Below, piece by piece: positions 54,489-64,000 of a DNA stretch of 64,000 nucleotides. A program made the translations under genes and the position numbers. The notes under the pieces were generated by a model that saw only the letters and a program-made list of their open reading frames with translations, ran no database searches and was not told the origin of the DNA. Each line of letters opens with the position of its first letter. The stretch's first letter is position 1. This stretch comes from Ornithinimicrobium pratense (GTDB lineage Bacteria > Actinomycetota > Actinomycetes > Actinomycetales > Dermatophilaceae): the NCBI RefSeq assembly GCF_008843165.1, contig NZ_CP044427.1, positions 744,001 to 808,000 of the forward strand, read 5' to 3'.

Positions 54489-56213
54489 TCAGGCCAGCCA
54501 GACCGTGGTGTCCTGGTGGATCGCGCCAGCATCCTCGCGCAGCAGGCCCGAGCAGGCCAGGACGTCCATCTGCGGCAGCGGCACCGGGTCGATCCCGAGG
54601 TTGGCCACTACGGTGACGTCGGTCCCGTCCGGGCGGGTGTTGCGGAAGGCCAGCACCTCCGGGCCCAGGGGGACGCCCTCGAGCTCGGTCAGCCACTCCA
54701 GACCCCCGACACCCAGGTCGTGTCGCCGGCGCAGCGCCAATAGCTCCCGGTAGAGCTCCAGGGTCGACCCGTCGACCCCCTCCTGGCGGTCCACCGCGTG
54801 CAACCCGTAGAGCAAGGGCTGGGGCAGCCACGGCTCGGACTCCTGGCCCCCGCTGAAGCCGAAGCTCGGCTGGGTCGCGTCCCACGGCAGCGGGACGCGG
54901 GCGCCGTCCCGGCCGGTCTCGGCGTCGGCCGTGCCGCGCGTGCGGTGGAAGGACGGGTCCTGACGCGCCGCGTCTGGCAGCCCGGTGTGTTCCGGCAGGC
55001 CGAGCTCCTCGCCGTTGTAGAGATAGGCCGAGCCGGGCAGGGCCAGCATCATCGTCGTCGCGGCCCGCGCCCGGCGCAGGCCGAGCGGGGCGTTGGGCTG
55101 CGGGTCCTCCGGGCCGATGCCGGTCGGCCGGCGGGAGCCGATCGGCAGACCCAGCCGCGAGGCGTGCCGGACCACGTCGTGGTTCGACAGCACCCAGGTC
55201 GTCGGGGCGCCCACAGCGTCGGCGGCCGCAAGGGAGGCGTCGACGACGCGGCGCAGGTCCGTGGTGCGCCAGGGGCTCTCCAGGAAGTGGAAGTTGAAGG
55301 CCTGGTGCATCTCGTCGGCCCGGACGTAGCGCATCGTCCGCTCCTGCGTGGGCAGCCAGGCCTCGGCGACCAGGATGCGGTCCTGCTGCGGGTCGGCGGC
55401 CGGGTTGTACTCCGCCAGCACCCGCCGCCAGCCCCGGTAGATCTCGTGCACTCCGTCCTGGTCCCACATCGGCCCCAGGTTGTGCTCGGCGTCCCCCTCG
55501 CTGCCGGCCATCACCGCGCGCTCGTGCCAATCCGGCATCTCCTCGTCCTTGACCAAGGAGTGGGCGACGTCGACCCGGAAACCGTCCACGCCGCGGTCCA
55601 GCCAGAAGCGCAGGATGTCGTGGAACTCGGCAACGACCTCGGGGTGGCGCCAGTTGAGGTCGGGCTGGGTGTCGTCGAAGAGGTGCAGGTACCACTGCCC
55701 CGGCGAGCCGTCCGGCTCGGTGACGCGGGTCCAGGCGTTGCCGCCGAAGACCGAGCGCCAGTTGTTCGGCGGCTCGCTCCCGTCGACGCCCCGGCCCGCG
55801 CGGAAGAGGTAGCGCTCACGCTCCGGCGAGCCAGGGCCTGCGGCCAGGGCCTGCTGGAACCAGGCGTGCTGGTCGCTGGTGTGGTTGGGCACCAGGTCGA
55901 CGATGACCCGGATCCCCAACGCGTGTGCCCGCTCCACGAGCGTGTCGGCGTCGGCCAGGGTGCCGAAGATCGGGTCCACCTGGCGGTAGTCCGCCACGTC
56001 ATACCCCGCGTCCTTCATCGGGGAGACGTAGAACGGGCTGACCCAGATGGCGTCCACGCCCAGGTCGGCCAGATAGGGCAGCCGCTCGGTGATGCCCGGC
56101 AGGTCCCCGATCCCGTCGCCGTTGCTGTCGGCGAAGCTGCGCGGGTAGACCTGGTAGATGACGGCGTGGCGCCACCAGGCGGCGTCGTGGGACTCGGGGG
56201 GGTGAGGGGTCAC
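54489..56213 (-). CDS. GH13 alpha-glucosidase
   Basis: The 574-aa cytoplasmic enzyme shows the four GH13 regions: DLVPNHTS (I), DGFRVDVAHSL with the nucleophile Asp (II), ILVAEAW with the acid/base Glu (III) and VLSNHDVVRH with the transition-state Asp (IV). The start WWRHAVIYQVYPRSFADSNGDGIGDLPGI is that of oligo-1,6-glucosidases and alpha-glucosidases. It probably cuts malto- or isomalto-oligosaccharides, together with MalQ nearby. No signal peptide is seen. Confidence 0.93.
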   Translation of the reverse strand: MTPHPPESHDAAWWRHAVIYQVYPRSFADSNGDGIGDLPGITERLPYLADLGVDAIWVSPFYVSPMKDAGYDVADYRQVDPIFGTLADADTLVERAHALGIRVIVDLVPNHTSDQHAWFQQALAAGPGSPERERYLFRAGRGVDGSEPPNNWRSVFGGNAWTRVTEPDGSPGQWYLHLFDDTQPDLNWRHPEVVAEFHDILRFWLDRGVDGFRVDVAHSLVKDEEMPDWHERAVMAGSEGDAEHNLGPMWDQDGVHEIYRGWRRVLAEYNPAADPQQDRILVAEAWLPTQERTMRYVRADEMHQAFNFHFLESPWRTTDLRRVVDASLAAADAVGAPTTWVLSNHDVVRHASRLGLPIGSRRPTGIGPEDPQPNAPLGLRRARAATTMMLALPGSAYLYNGEELGLPEHTGLPDAARQDPSFHRTRGTADAETGRDGARVPLPWDATQPSFGFSGGQESEPWLPQPLLYGLHAVDRQEGVDGSTLELYRELLALRRRHDLGVGGLEWLTELEGVPLGPEVLAFRNTRPDGTDVTVVANLGIDPVPLPQMDVLACSGLLREDAGAIHQDTTVWLA

Positions 56214-56264
56214 GACCGTCGAGGGTATGCGGTCCAGCGGCCGGGTGACGAACCGTCGGGTGGG

Positions 56265-56669
56265 TCAGGCCTCGGGGTCGTCCAGGGTGTTGACCATCGC
56301 CTGGGCGGCGTGGGCCATGTAGTCGCGCATGACCTGCTCGTCCAACGGCCCCAACCGGTCGTGGATCGTGTCGATGGCGGCGTTCATATGCCGCAGCCAC
56401 CGGTCTCGCTGGGTCGGCGTCACCGGGTAGGGCGCGTGCCGCATCCGCAGCCGGGGGTGGCCGCGGGTCTCCTGGTAGGTGGTCGGCCCGCCCCAGTACT
56501 GCTCCAGGAAGAGCAGCAGCCGCTCCTCGGCGGGGCCGAGGTCCTCCTCGGGGTAGAGGTCGCGCAGCGGCGGGTCCTGCGCCACGCCCCGGTAGAAGGC
56601 GGCGACCAGCTCGACGAACGTCTCGTGGCCGCCCACGCGGTCGTAGAAGGTCTGCTGGGTGGTGGTCAT
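56265..56669 (-). CDS. glbO: truncated haemoglobin, group II
   Basis: The 134-aa 2-over-2 globin contains YPEEDL (CD region), LFLEQYWGGPTTY with the family Trp, RHAPYPVT and the proximal-His segment LRMRH. It matches actinobacterial trHbO, which binds O2 or NO. The ATG overlaps the stop of the membrane fusion gene upstream by four bases, so the two are co-transcribed. Confidence 0.93.
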   Translation of the reverse strand: MTTTQQTFYDRVGGHETFVELVAAFYRGVAQDPPLRDLYPEEDLGPAEERLLLFLEQYWGGPTTYQETRGHPRLRMRHAPYPVTPTQRDRWLRHMNAAIDTIHDRLGPLDEQVMRDYMAHAAQAMVNTLDDPEA

Positions 56670-58699
56670 TGAGCACCATTGTCCCAGACCGGCGCCAGGG
56701 CCAGGACCGTGGCGGGCGGGTGGCCAGGGACGGCGGGGAGCCAGACCCGGGGCGCGTGACCCGGCCCGGCCACCGGGACCGTCGGGTCCCCTTGACCCGG
56801 CCCGACCACGGGCACCGTCAGGTCCTGCTGCACCCGCCAGGGGTCTAGACGCCGGGCGGACCAGCCGTCGGCGTCGGGGTCGCCGGGGGCCAAGAGTAAG
56901 GGCCGCACGACGTCGCCCCCGTCCTCGCGGTGCTGGGCCAGACCCCAGCCCTCGTCCCGGTCCGGCCCCCCGGCCACCGGGGCGGCGCCGGTGAAGGCGA
57001 CCAGCTCGGTCCCGGGCTCCAGGTCGGGCCTGCCTACCTGCCGCAGGTCGTGGGCCAGGCCGTCCTGGGGCACGGTCCATGCCCCGACCAGGCGGTGGCC
57101 CCCGGCCTGCGGCAGGAACTCGTCTGGCCCGGGGAGGTCGAGCGGGACGGCGCTCCCCCCGGTCGGCCGGGGTCGCGCGGGCTGTGCCCGCGTGGCCAGC
57201 ACCTGGAGGTCCTGCCCCATGCCCTGCGTGAACACCTCGACGGTGACGACTCTGGCCCGGCCGTCCGGCGGCCGCAGCTGCTCGGGCAGCGGGAAGGTCC
57301 GCGACGTCCCCGGCAGGTAGACGACCCACCGGCCGTCGCGCAGGTCCACCTGCTGGCCCTGCCAGCCGGGGTCGTCGGGGTTGGCCAGATCCCCGTCGTC
57401 GGTCACCGGCAGCCCGTCGACGAAGACGCTGACGCTGCCGGTCCGGCCTGCCCACACCTGCAGCTCGCTCGCCGCTGAGACCCGCAGCGACCCGACGAGG
57501 CGGGTGCGCCCCGCCCAGTCCCGGGGCACCAGCACCTCCTCGACGACCGCCGCGCCGGTCGGGACCGGCGGGGTGGTGGTTGCGGTGGAGCCCTCGGGGA
57601 GGGGCAGCGTCGCGCTCAGCGCTCCCTCGCGGTAGAAGGCCAGCGTGGCCCCGCCGGTGCGGGGGAGGTCACCCACGAGCTCCACCTGGGCGGGGCCGCT
57701 GACCGGCACCGCCGTCACCTGGTGCACCGGGGGCCCGCCGTCGCGGCCGGCGCAGGGCAGGTCGACGCTCATGGCACCGGTGGCCAGCCGGGCGGAGGGT
57801 TGCTCGATGTGCGGGTCGTCCGGAGGCAGGTCGCACCAGAGGACGGCGTAGGCTGCCGGCCCGCCCGGCAGCAGGTGCCCGGCGTCCCAGGTGACTTCCT
57901 GCGACGGGTCGGTGTAAGAAAGGTCGACCACGGTCTGGCGCTGCAGCCCCATCGCCACCACCGGCGGCTTCTGGTCCTCGTCCAGGCGCCAGCCGTAGGG
58001 GGTCAGGTCCGGGCCCGGATCGGCGTGGGTGTCCTCGACGGCGTCGGGCGGGGTGTCGGCCCCAGCATCGGGGTGGGTGAGCACCGACCAGGCTGCCAGC
58101 GCGACGACGGCCCCGGTCCCGACCAGCAGCTGTGCGCTCCACCGGCGGGGCGGGTGCTGCGCGTTGGCAGCGGGGGCGGCGAGATGACCGACAGCGGCCA
58201 GCACCTCGGCCGTGCTCAGGTGGTGTTGCTCGCCGACCGCCTCGAGTGCCCGGTCCAGGCCCGGCACGTCGGGCAGGAGGGCCTCGGCCCGGCGAGGGGT
58301 GAGGCCGACCGTCGTCGCCGTCGCCGCGAGCTCCCAGCCGTGGGCGACCCGCAGGACGGTGACCGCCCGTGCCCGGGGGCGCAGCGCGCGCAGGACGTCG
58401 TAGGCGTCCGCGCCCGGCTCGTGGCGGGCCGCCTCGGCGACGCTCTCCCGGCCAGGTCCGTCCGGTTGGCGGGGCGCCATGTGCAGGTAGGCGCGCACGA
58501 GCTCGGCGCGCAGCCGGTCCAGGGAGTCGGGCGGGTCGGCGGCTGTGCCGTGCAGGGGTCGCCGACGGAGCAGCAGGGGAGCGACCAGGTCCAGGGCCAG
58601 GTCGGCGTCCATGGTCAGCAGGACGGCGGTGCGGTGCAGCGCGTCGAGGTCGCCGGGGACGAGTCCGTCACCGGGGTCGGGGCCGACGCCGCCGGTCAT
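56666..58699 (-). CDS. ECF-sigma-like domain fused to a transmembrane helix and extracytoplasmic region
   Basis: The 677-aa protein has an N-terminus (about 10-185) that resembles ECF sigma factor regions 2 and 4 (DALHRTAVLLTMDADLALDLV; LRPRARAVTVLRVAHGWELAATATTVGLTPRRAEALL). The region-4 helix-turn-helix spacing is kept. One membrane helix follows (about 193-210, LLVGTGAVVALAAWSVL), then about 460 residues of beta-rich, Pro/Gly-rich extracytoplasmic sequence with no named domain. SigE-type relatives in actinobacteria are free sigma factors; here the domain is tethered. It may be a degenerate sigma that acts as a membrane sensor. It overlaps glbO downstream by four bases. Confidence 0.7.
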   Translation of the reverse strand: MTGGVGPDPGDGLVPGDLDALHRTAVLLTMDADLALDLVAPLLLRRRPLHGTAADPPDSLDRLRAELVRAYLHMAPRQPDGPGRESVAEAARHEPGADAYDVLRALRPRARAVTVLRVAHGWELAATATTVGLTPRRAEALLPDVPGLDRALEAVGEQHHLSTAEVLAAVGHLAAPAANAQHPPRRWSAQLLVGTGAVVALAAWSVLTHPDAGADTPPDAVEDTHADPGPDLTPYGWRLDEDQKPPVVAMGLQRQTVVDLSYTDPSQEVTWDAGHLLPGGPAAYAVLWCDLPPDDPHIEQPSARLATGAMSVDLPCAGRDGGPPVHQVTAVPVSGPAQVELVGDLPRTGGATLAFYREGALSATLPLPEGSTATTTPPVPTGAAVVEEVLVPRDWAGRTRLVGSLRVSAASELQVWAGRTGSVSVFVDGLPVTDDGDLANPDDPGWQGQQVDLRDGRWVVYLPGTSRTFPLPEQLRPPDGRARVVTVEVFTQGMGQDLQVLATRAQPARPRPTGGSAVPLDLPGPDEFLPQAGGHRLVGAWTVPQDGLAHDLRQVGRPDLEPGTELVAFTGAAPVAGGPDRDEGWGLAQHREDGGDVVRPLLLAPGDPDADGWSARRLDPWRVQQDLTVPVVGPGQGDPTVPVAGPGHAPRVWLPAVPGHPPATVLALAPVWDNGAQ

Positions 58700-58732
58700 G
58701 GGGCCATCCTCCCGCGCCCCTGGCGGTGTGCG

Positions 58733-59629
58733 CTAGATCTGGGGATCTCCGAAGGGGAAGGCGGGGCCGCGGACACCGGCGGCGTCGAACGCGGCCTTGG
58801 CCCGCTCGCGGACGACACGTGGGACGGCGAACTGCTCGCCGGGGCGGCACTTGGCGAAGATCCGGATCGTCATCGTGCCCCCGGTGACGGACTCGACACC
58901 GGCGACGGTGGGGCGCTCCAACAGCTTCTCGGCCAGCATCGGGTCCTGGTGGACCCCGGTGACGACCTCCTCGAGCAGGCCGATCACCCGCTCCGGGGAC
59001 TCGTCGTAGGCGACCTGGATGTCGATGGTGGCCTGGGCCCAGCCCTGGCTGCGATTGCCGATCCGCACGATCTCCCCGTTGCGGATGAACCACACGACGC
59101 CCGTGGCGTCCCGCAACCGGGTGACCCGCAGGGTGACCTCCTCGACGGTGCCGATGGCCTCACCGGTGTCGATGACGTCCCCGACGCCGTACTGGTCCTC
59201 GATGATCATCATGATCCCGGACAGGAAGTCCTTGACCAGCGACTGAGCCCCGAAGCCCAGGGCGATGCCACCGATCCCGGCCGAGGTGAGCAGCGGTCCC
59301 AGCGGCAGGCCGAGCTCGGCCATCACGGTGAGGATCGCCACGCTGGCGATGACGAAGGTGGCGATGCTGCGCAGCAACGAGCCCATGGTCAGGGCCCGCT
59401 GCCGGCGGCGCTCGCTGCTAGCCTCGGTCGCGCGGTCTCCGGCGGTGCGTTCGTGCTGGTCGGCGCGGGCCACGGCGTTGGTGACCACGGTCCTGATCGC
59501 GCGGTTGACCAGCCAGCGCAGAAGCAGGGCGCCCACGAGGATGAGCACGATCCGCAGCGGGGGTCCGAGCAACCAGGCCCGGGTGGACTCCCAGGTCTCG
59601 AACGGCAGGTTCAGGGTGGGCAACGGCAT
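58733..59629 (-). CDS. small-conductance mechanosensitive channel (MscS family)
   Basis: This 298-aa channel has three transmembrane segments (about 22-45, 85-108 and 112-140). The pore-lining TM3 reads GIGGIALGFGAQSLVKDFLSG, followed by the cytoplasmic beta domain (QYGVGDVIDTGEAIGTVEEVTLR) and vestibule. It releases solutes on hypo-osmotic shock. ATG 59629 is chosen because GACAAT (59642-59637) lies 8 bases upstream; an in-frame ATG at 59638 is the alternative. Confidence 0.9.
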   Translation of the reverse strand: MPLPTLNLPFETWESTRAWLLGPPLRIVLILVGALLLRWLVNRAIRTVVTNAVARADQHERTAGDRATEASSERRRQRALTMGSLLRSIATFVIASVAILTVMAELGLPLGPLLTSAGIGGIALGFGAQSLVKDFLSGIMMIIEDQYGVGDVIDTGEAIGTVEEVTLRVTRLRDATGVVWFIRNGEIVRIGNRSQGWAQATIDIQVAYDESPERVIGLLEEVVTGVHQDPMLAEKLLERPTVAGVESVTGGTMTIRIFAKCRPGEQFAVPRVVRERAKAAFDAAGVRGPAFPFGDPQI

Positions 59630-59758
59630 ACCCCCCATTGTCCGGGACGCGGGACGCGGTTGGGCAGGGCGCCGGGGTCGCCACGCGACGGGTGCCATGG
59701 GAGAAACCTGAGAGACTGGACCCCGTCGTTCCCCGCGCTCCTGAGAGGTTGGTCACCC

Positions 59759-61903
59759 GTGACCGAGTTGACCCCCCGACTGTCCCAGCTGGCCGCCGCC
59801 CACGGCGTGGCCACGGAGTTCTCGGACTGGCAGGGCCGCCATACCCCGGCGACGGCCGAGACCGTGCTGGCCGTTCTCGGTGCGCTGGGCGTGGACGCCG
59901 ACAGCGAGGAGGCGGTGGAGCGGGCGCTGGCCGACGTGGAGCGCGAGCCGTGGTCGCGGGTGCTACCCCCGGTGATGGTCGCGACCGAGCAGGACCAGGT
60001 GGTCGTGCCGGTGAGGGTGCAGCAGGGGGCCGGCTTCGAGGCCGAGCTGGTGCTGGAGGACGGGACCAGGCAGGTCCTAGACGTCGTGCCGGGGGAGCGC
60101 GGCGAGACCCGCGAGCTGGGGGACACGACCGTGGAGCGGACCGACCTGCAGCTTGAGCTGGGGTTGCCGCTGGGCTGGCACGCCGTCCAGGTCCGCACCG
60201 GCGGCGACACGTGGCGGATGCCGCTGGTGGTCACCCCCGCCCGCGTCGAGCTGCCCGAGGTGCTGCGCTCGCCCGAGGCCCAGAGCTGGGGGCTGATGAC
60301 CCAGCTGTACGCGATGCGGTCCTCGGAGTCCTGGGGCACTGGGGACCTGGCCGACCTGGGCGACGCTGGGGCGTGGGCCGCCGGGCTCGGGGCTGACTTC
60401 GTGCTGGTCAACCCGTTGCACGCGGCCGAGCCGGTCGGGGAGATGGAGCCCTCGCCCTACCTGCCGACGAGCCGCCGCTTCGTCAACCCGATCTACCTGC
60501 GGGTCGAGGACGTGCCCGAGGTCGCCTACCTGTCCGCCGCCGAGCGGCAGCTGGTCGAGTGGCACTCCGACGACGCCAAGCGTTACCTGGACTTAGACAT
60601 GCTTGAGCGTGACGCGGTCTGGCGGGTGAAGGAGTCGGCGCTGCGGCTGATCTTCCCGCAGCGGCGCTCGCTGCGGCGCTCGCGGGCCTTCCAGGCCTAC
60701 GTCGAGCGGGAGGGGCGCGGGCTGGTCGACTTCGCCAGCTGGTGCGCGGTCGCCCAAGAGCACGGCACCTCCTGGCGCAGCTGGCCCGAGGAGCTGCAGG
60801 ACCCGACCAGCCCGGCCGTGGAGGCCTACCGGGAGCAGCACGCCGAGGAGGTGGAGTTCCACTGCTGGCTGCAGTGGAACCTCGACGACCAGCTCGCCCG
60901 GGCTCAGCGCGACCTCCTCGACAGCGGGATGTCGCTGGGGGTGATCTCCGACCTGGCCGTCGGTGTCCACCCGGAGGGTGCGGACGCCTGGGGGCTGGGG
61001 GACGCCCTGGCCCGGGGGGTCACCGTGGGAGCCCCGGCTGACCAGTACAACCAGCTGGGGCAGGACTGGAGCCAGCCGCCGTGGCGGCCGGACAAGCTGG
61101 CCGAGCTGGGCTACGCGCCATACCGGGACATGGTGCGCGCGGCACTGCGCGACAGCGGCGGGCTGCGGGTCGACCACGTCATCGGCCTGTTCCGGTTGTG
61201 GTGGATCCCGGAGGGGATGAAGCCCTACCAGGGCACCTACGTGCGCTACGACCACGAGGCGATGATCGGCATCCTGCTGCTGGAGGCGCACCGGGCCGGT
61301 GCCGTCGTCATCGGCGAGGACCTGGGCACGGTGGAGCCCTGGGTGCGCGACTACCTCGCGGAGCGCGGCGTCCTGGGCACCTCGATCCTGTGGTTCGAGC
61401 GTGACTGGGACGGCGGCGGGGCGTTGCTGCCGCCGGAGAGCTACCGCGAGCTGTGCCTGGCCACGGTGACCACCCATGACCTGCCGCCGACCGCGGGCTA
61501 CCTGCAGGGGGTCCACGTCGACCTGCGGCACCGTCTCGGCCTGCTGGAGCGCTCGCTGGAGGAGGAGACCGCCGAGGAGGAACGCTCCCGCGACGAGGTC
61601 CTGGCGGATCTGCGCCAGAGGGGTTTGTTGCGTGCGGGCGCGCCGGTGGCCGAGCAGGTGGAGGCGCTGCACGCCTTCTTGGCCCAGACCCCGGCCAAGC
61701 TGGTCGGCGTCAGCGTCAGCGACCTCGCTGGTGACACGCGGGTGATCAACCAGCCCGGCACCGACGAGGAGTACCCCAACTGGCGCATCCCCCTCGCCGG
61801 CCCCGACGGCAACCCGGTCCTGCTCGAGGAGCTGTCCACCTGGCCCTCGGCCCGCAGCCTGGCCCGCACCGTCGACCGCAGCCCCGCTGACAGAGCCCGC
61901 TGA
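59759..61903 (+). CDS. malQ: 4-alpha-glucanotransferase (amylomaltase)
   Basis: The 714-aa GH77 enzyme disproportionates malto-oligosaccharides. It has an actinobacterial N-terminal extension (about 1-165, beta-rich) and then the GH77 barrel with NPLHAAEP, GLRVDHVIGLFRLWWIPEG (nucleophile Asp), VIGEDLGTVEP (acid/base Glu) and TTHDLPPTAGY (third Asp). The start is the GTG at 59759, with GAGAGG about 10 bases upstream. With the GH13 glucosidase at 54489 it points to maltodextrin or glycogen turnover. Confidence 0.94.
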   Translation: MTELTPRLSQLAAAHGVATEFSDWQGRHTPATAETVLAVLGALGVDADSEEAVERALADVEREPWSRVLPPVMVATEQDQVVVPVRVQQGAGFEAELVLEDGTRQVLDVVPGERGETRELGDTTVERTDLQLELGLPLGWHAVQVRTGGDTWRMPLVVTPARVELPEVLRSPEAQSWGLMTQLYAMRSSESWGTGDLADLGDAGAWAAGLGADFVLVNPLHAAEPVGEMEPSPYLPTSRRFVNPIYLRVEDVPEVAYLSAAERQLVEWHSDDAKRYLDLDMLERDAVWRVKESALRLIFPQRRSLRRSRAFQAYVEREGRGLVDFASWCAVAQEHGTSWRSWPEELQDPTSPAVEAYREQHAEEVEFHCWLQWNLDDQLARAQRDLLDSGMSLGVISDLAVGVHPEGADAWGLGDALARGVTVGAPADQYNQLGQDWSQPPWRPDKLAELGYAPYRDMVRAALRDSGGLRVDHVIGLFRLWWIPEGMKPYQGTYVRYDHEAMIGILLLEAHRAGAVVIGEDLGTVEPWVRDYLAERGVLGTSILWFERDWDGGGALLPPESYRELCLATVTTHDLPPTAGYLQGVHVDLRHRLGLLERSLEEETAEEERSRDEVLADLRQRGLLRAGAPVAEQVEALHAFLAQTPAKLVGVSVSDLAGDTRVINQPGTDEEYPNWRIPLAGPDGNPVLLEELSTWPSARSLARTVDRSPADRAR

Positions 61904-61964
61904 CAGGACACGCGGGAAGGCACGACAGGACACGCGGGGAAGGCCGGCCCTGTGGCGTGTCCTG

Positions 61965-61966
<2 letters not shown>
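61902..61966. terminator. repeat-derived terminator between malQ and pepN
   Basis: GACAGGACAC occurs at 61902-61911 and 61924-61933, and its inverted copy GTGTCCTGTC lies at 61957-61966. Copy two and the inverted copy form a perfect 10-bp stem overlapping the pepN stop codon, suitable for ending both convergent genes. Confidence 0.7.

Positions 61967-64000
<2,034 letters not shown>

Overview
The window is chromosomal DNA from a high-GC actinobacterium. The best guess is a member of the Intrasporangiaceae/Ornithinimicrobiaceae group (Serinicoccus, Ornithinimicrobium or Janibacter type). Supporting features are roughly 70% GC, many GTG starts, dense ATGA/GTGA overlaps, and many genes whose TANNNT-type -10 box lies 7-8 bases before the start codon, which implies leaderless mRNAs. 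Both ends cut genes: an FAD/Fe-S oxidase at the left and aminopeptidase N at the right.

Layout. Bases 1-7155 hold a lactate-dehydrogenase-like FAD/Fe-S oxidase (partial), oligoribonuclease, a PrsW-type membrane protease and two divergent citrate synthases. One of the citrate synthases carries an N-terminal DNA-binding helix-turn-helix. Bases 7277-15656 look like one catabolic unit for folate-dependent removal of methyl groups. It contains a methylenetetrahydrofolate reductase, two paralogous IclR regulators, a GcvT/DmdA-like methyltransferase, a dimethylglycine/sarcosine-dehydrogenase-like FAD-GcvT fusion and its electron acceptor EtfBA. Five copies of a TTGCG-N5-CGCAA-like operator lie in its three promoter regions. 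In two of them the sites come in pairs exactly 19 bp apart.

Bases 15699-18103 hold a CmtR-like metal sensor and a heavy-metal P-type ATPase. Bases 18198-30232 are accessory in character. They contain an ABC-F resistance ATPase behind a leaderless 13-codon leader peptide with attenuator-like hairpins, a complete IS21-family element with a 5-bp target duplication, a TetR-controlled ABC exporter, a frameshifted UPF0158 gene, a P-loop kinase, a proline iminopeptidase and a lipoprotein serpin. This region ends beside a tRNA-Arg gene.

Bases 30555-41145 carry a fused chorismate mutase/prephenate dehydrogenase that looks gammaproteobacterial, a pair of dynamin-like GTPases (the second broken by two frameshifts), an ArsR-serine hydrolase operon, an SSB paralogue, EttA, a pseudouridine synthase and a small membrane protein. 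Bases 41302-54443 carry a large subtilase with cell-wall-binding repeats set inside its catalytic domain, thioesterases, the lutABC lactate operon, a glycosyltransferase, a cold-shock protein and an HTH/MFS divergent pair. Bases 54489-64000 hold alpha-glucan enzymes (GH13 glucosidase, MalQ), a truncated haemoglobin, a sigma-factor-like membrane fusion protein, an MscS channel and PepN.

The most promising undescribed items are the IclR-controlled demethylation unit with its operator set, the ABC-F leader peptide, and the sigma-like/transmembrane/extracytoplasmic fusion.
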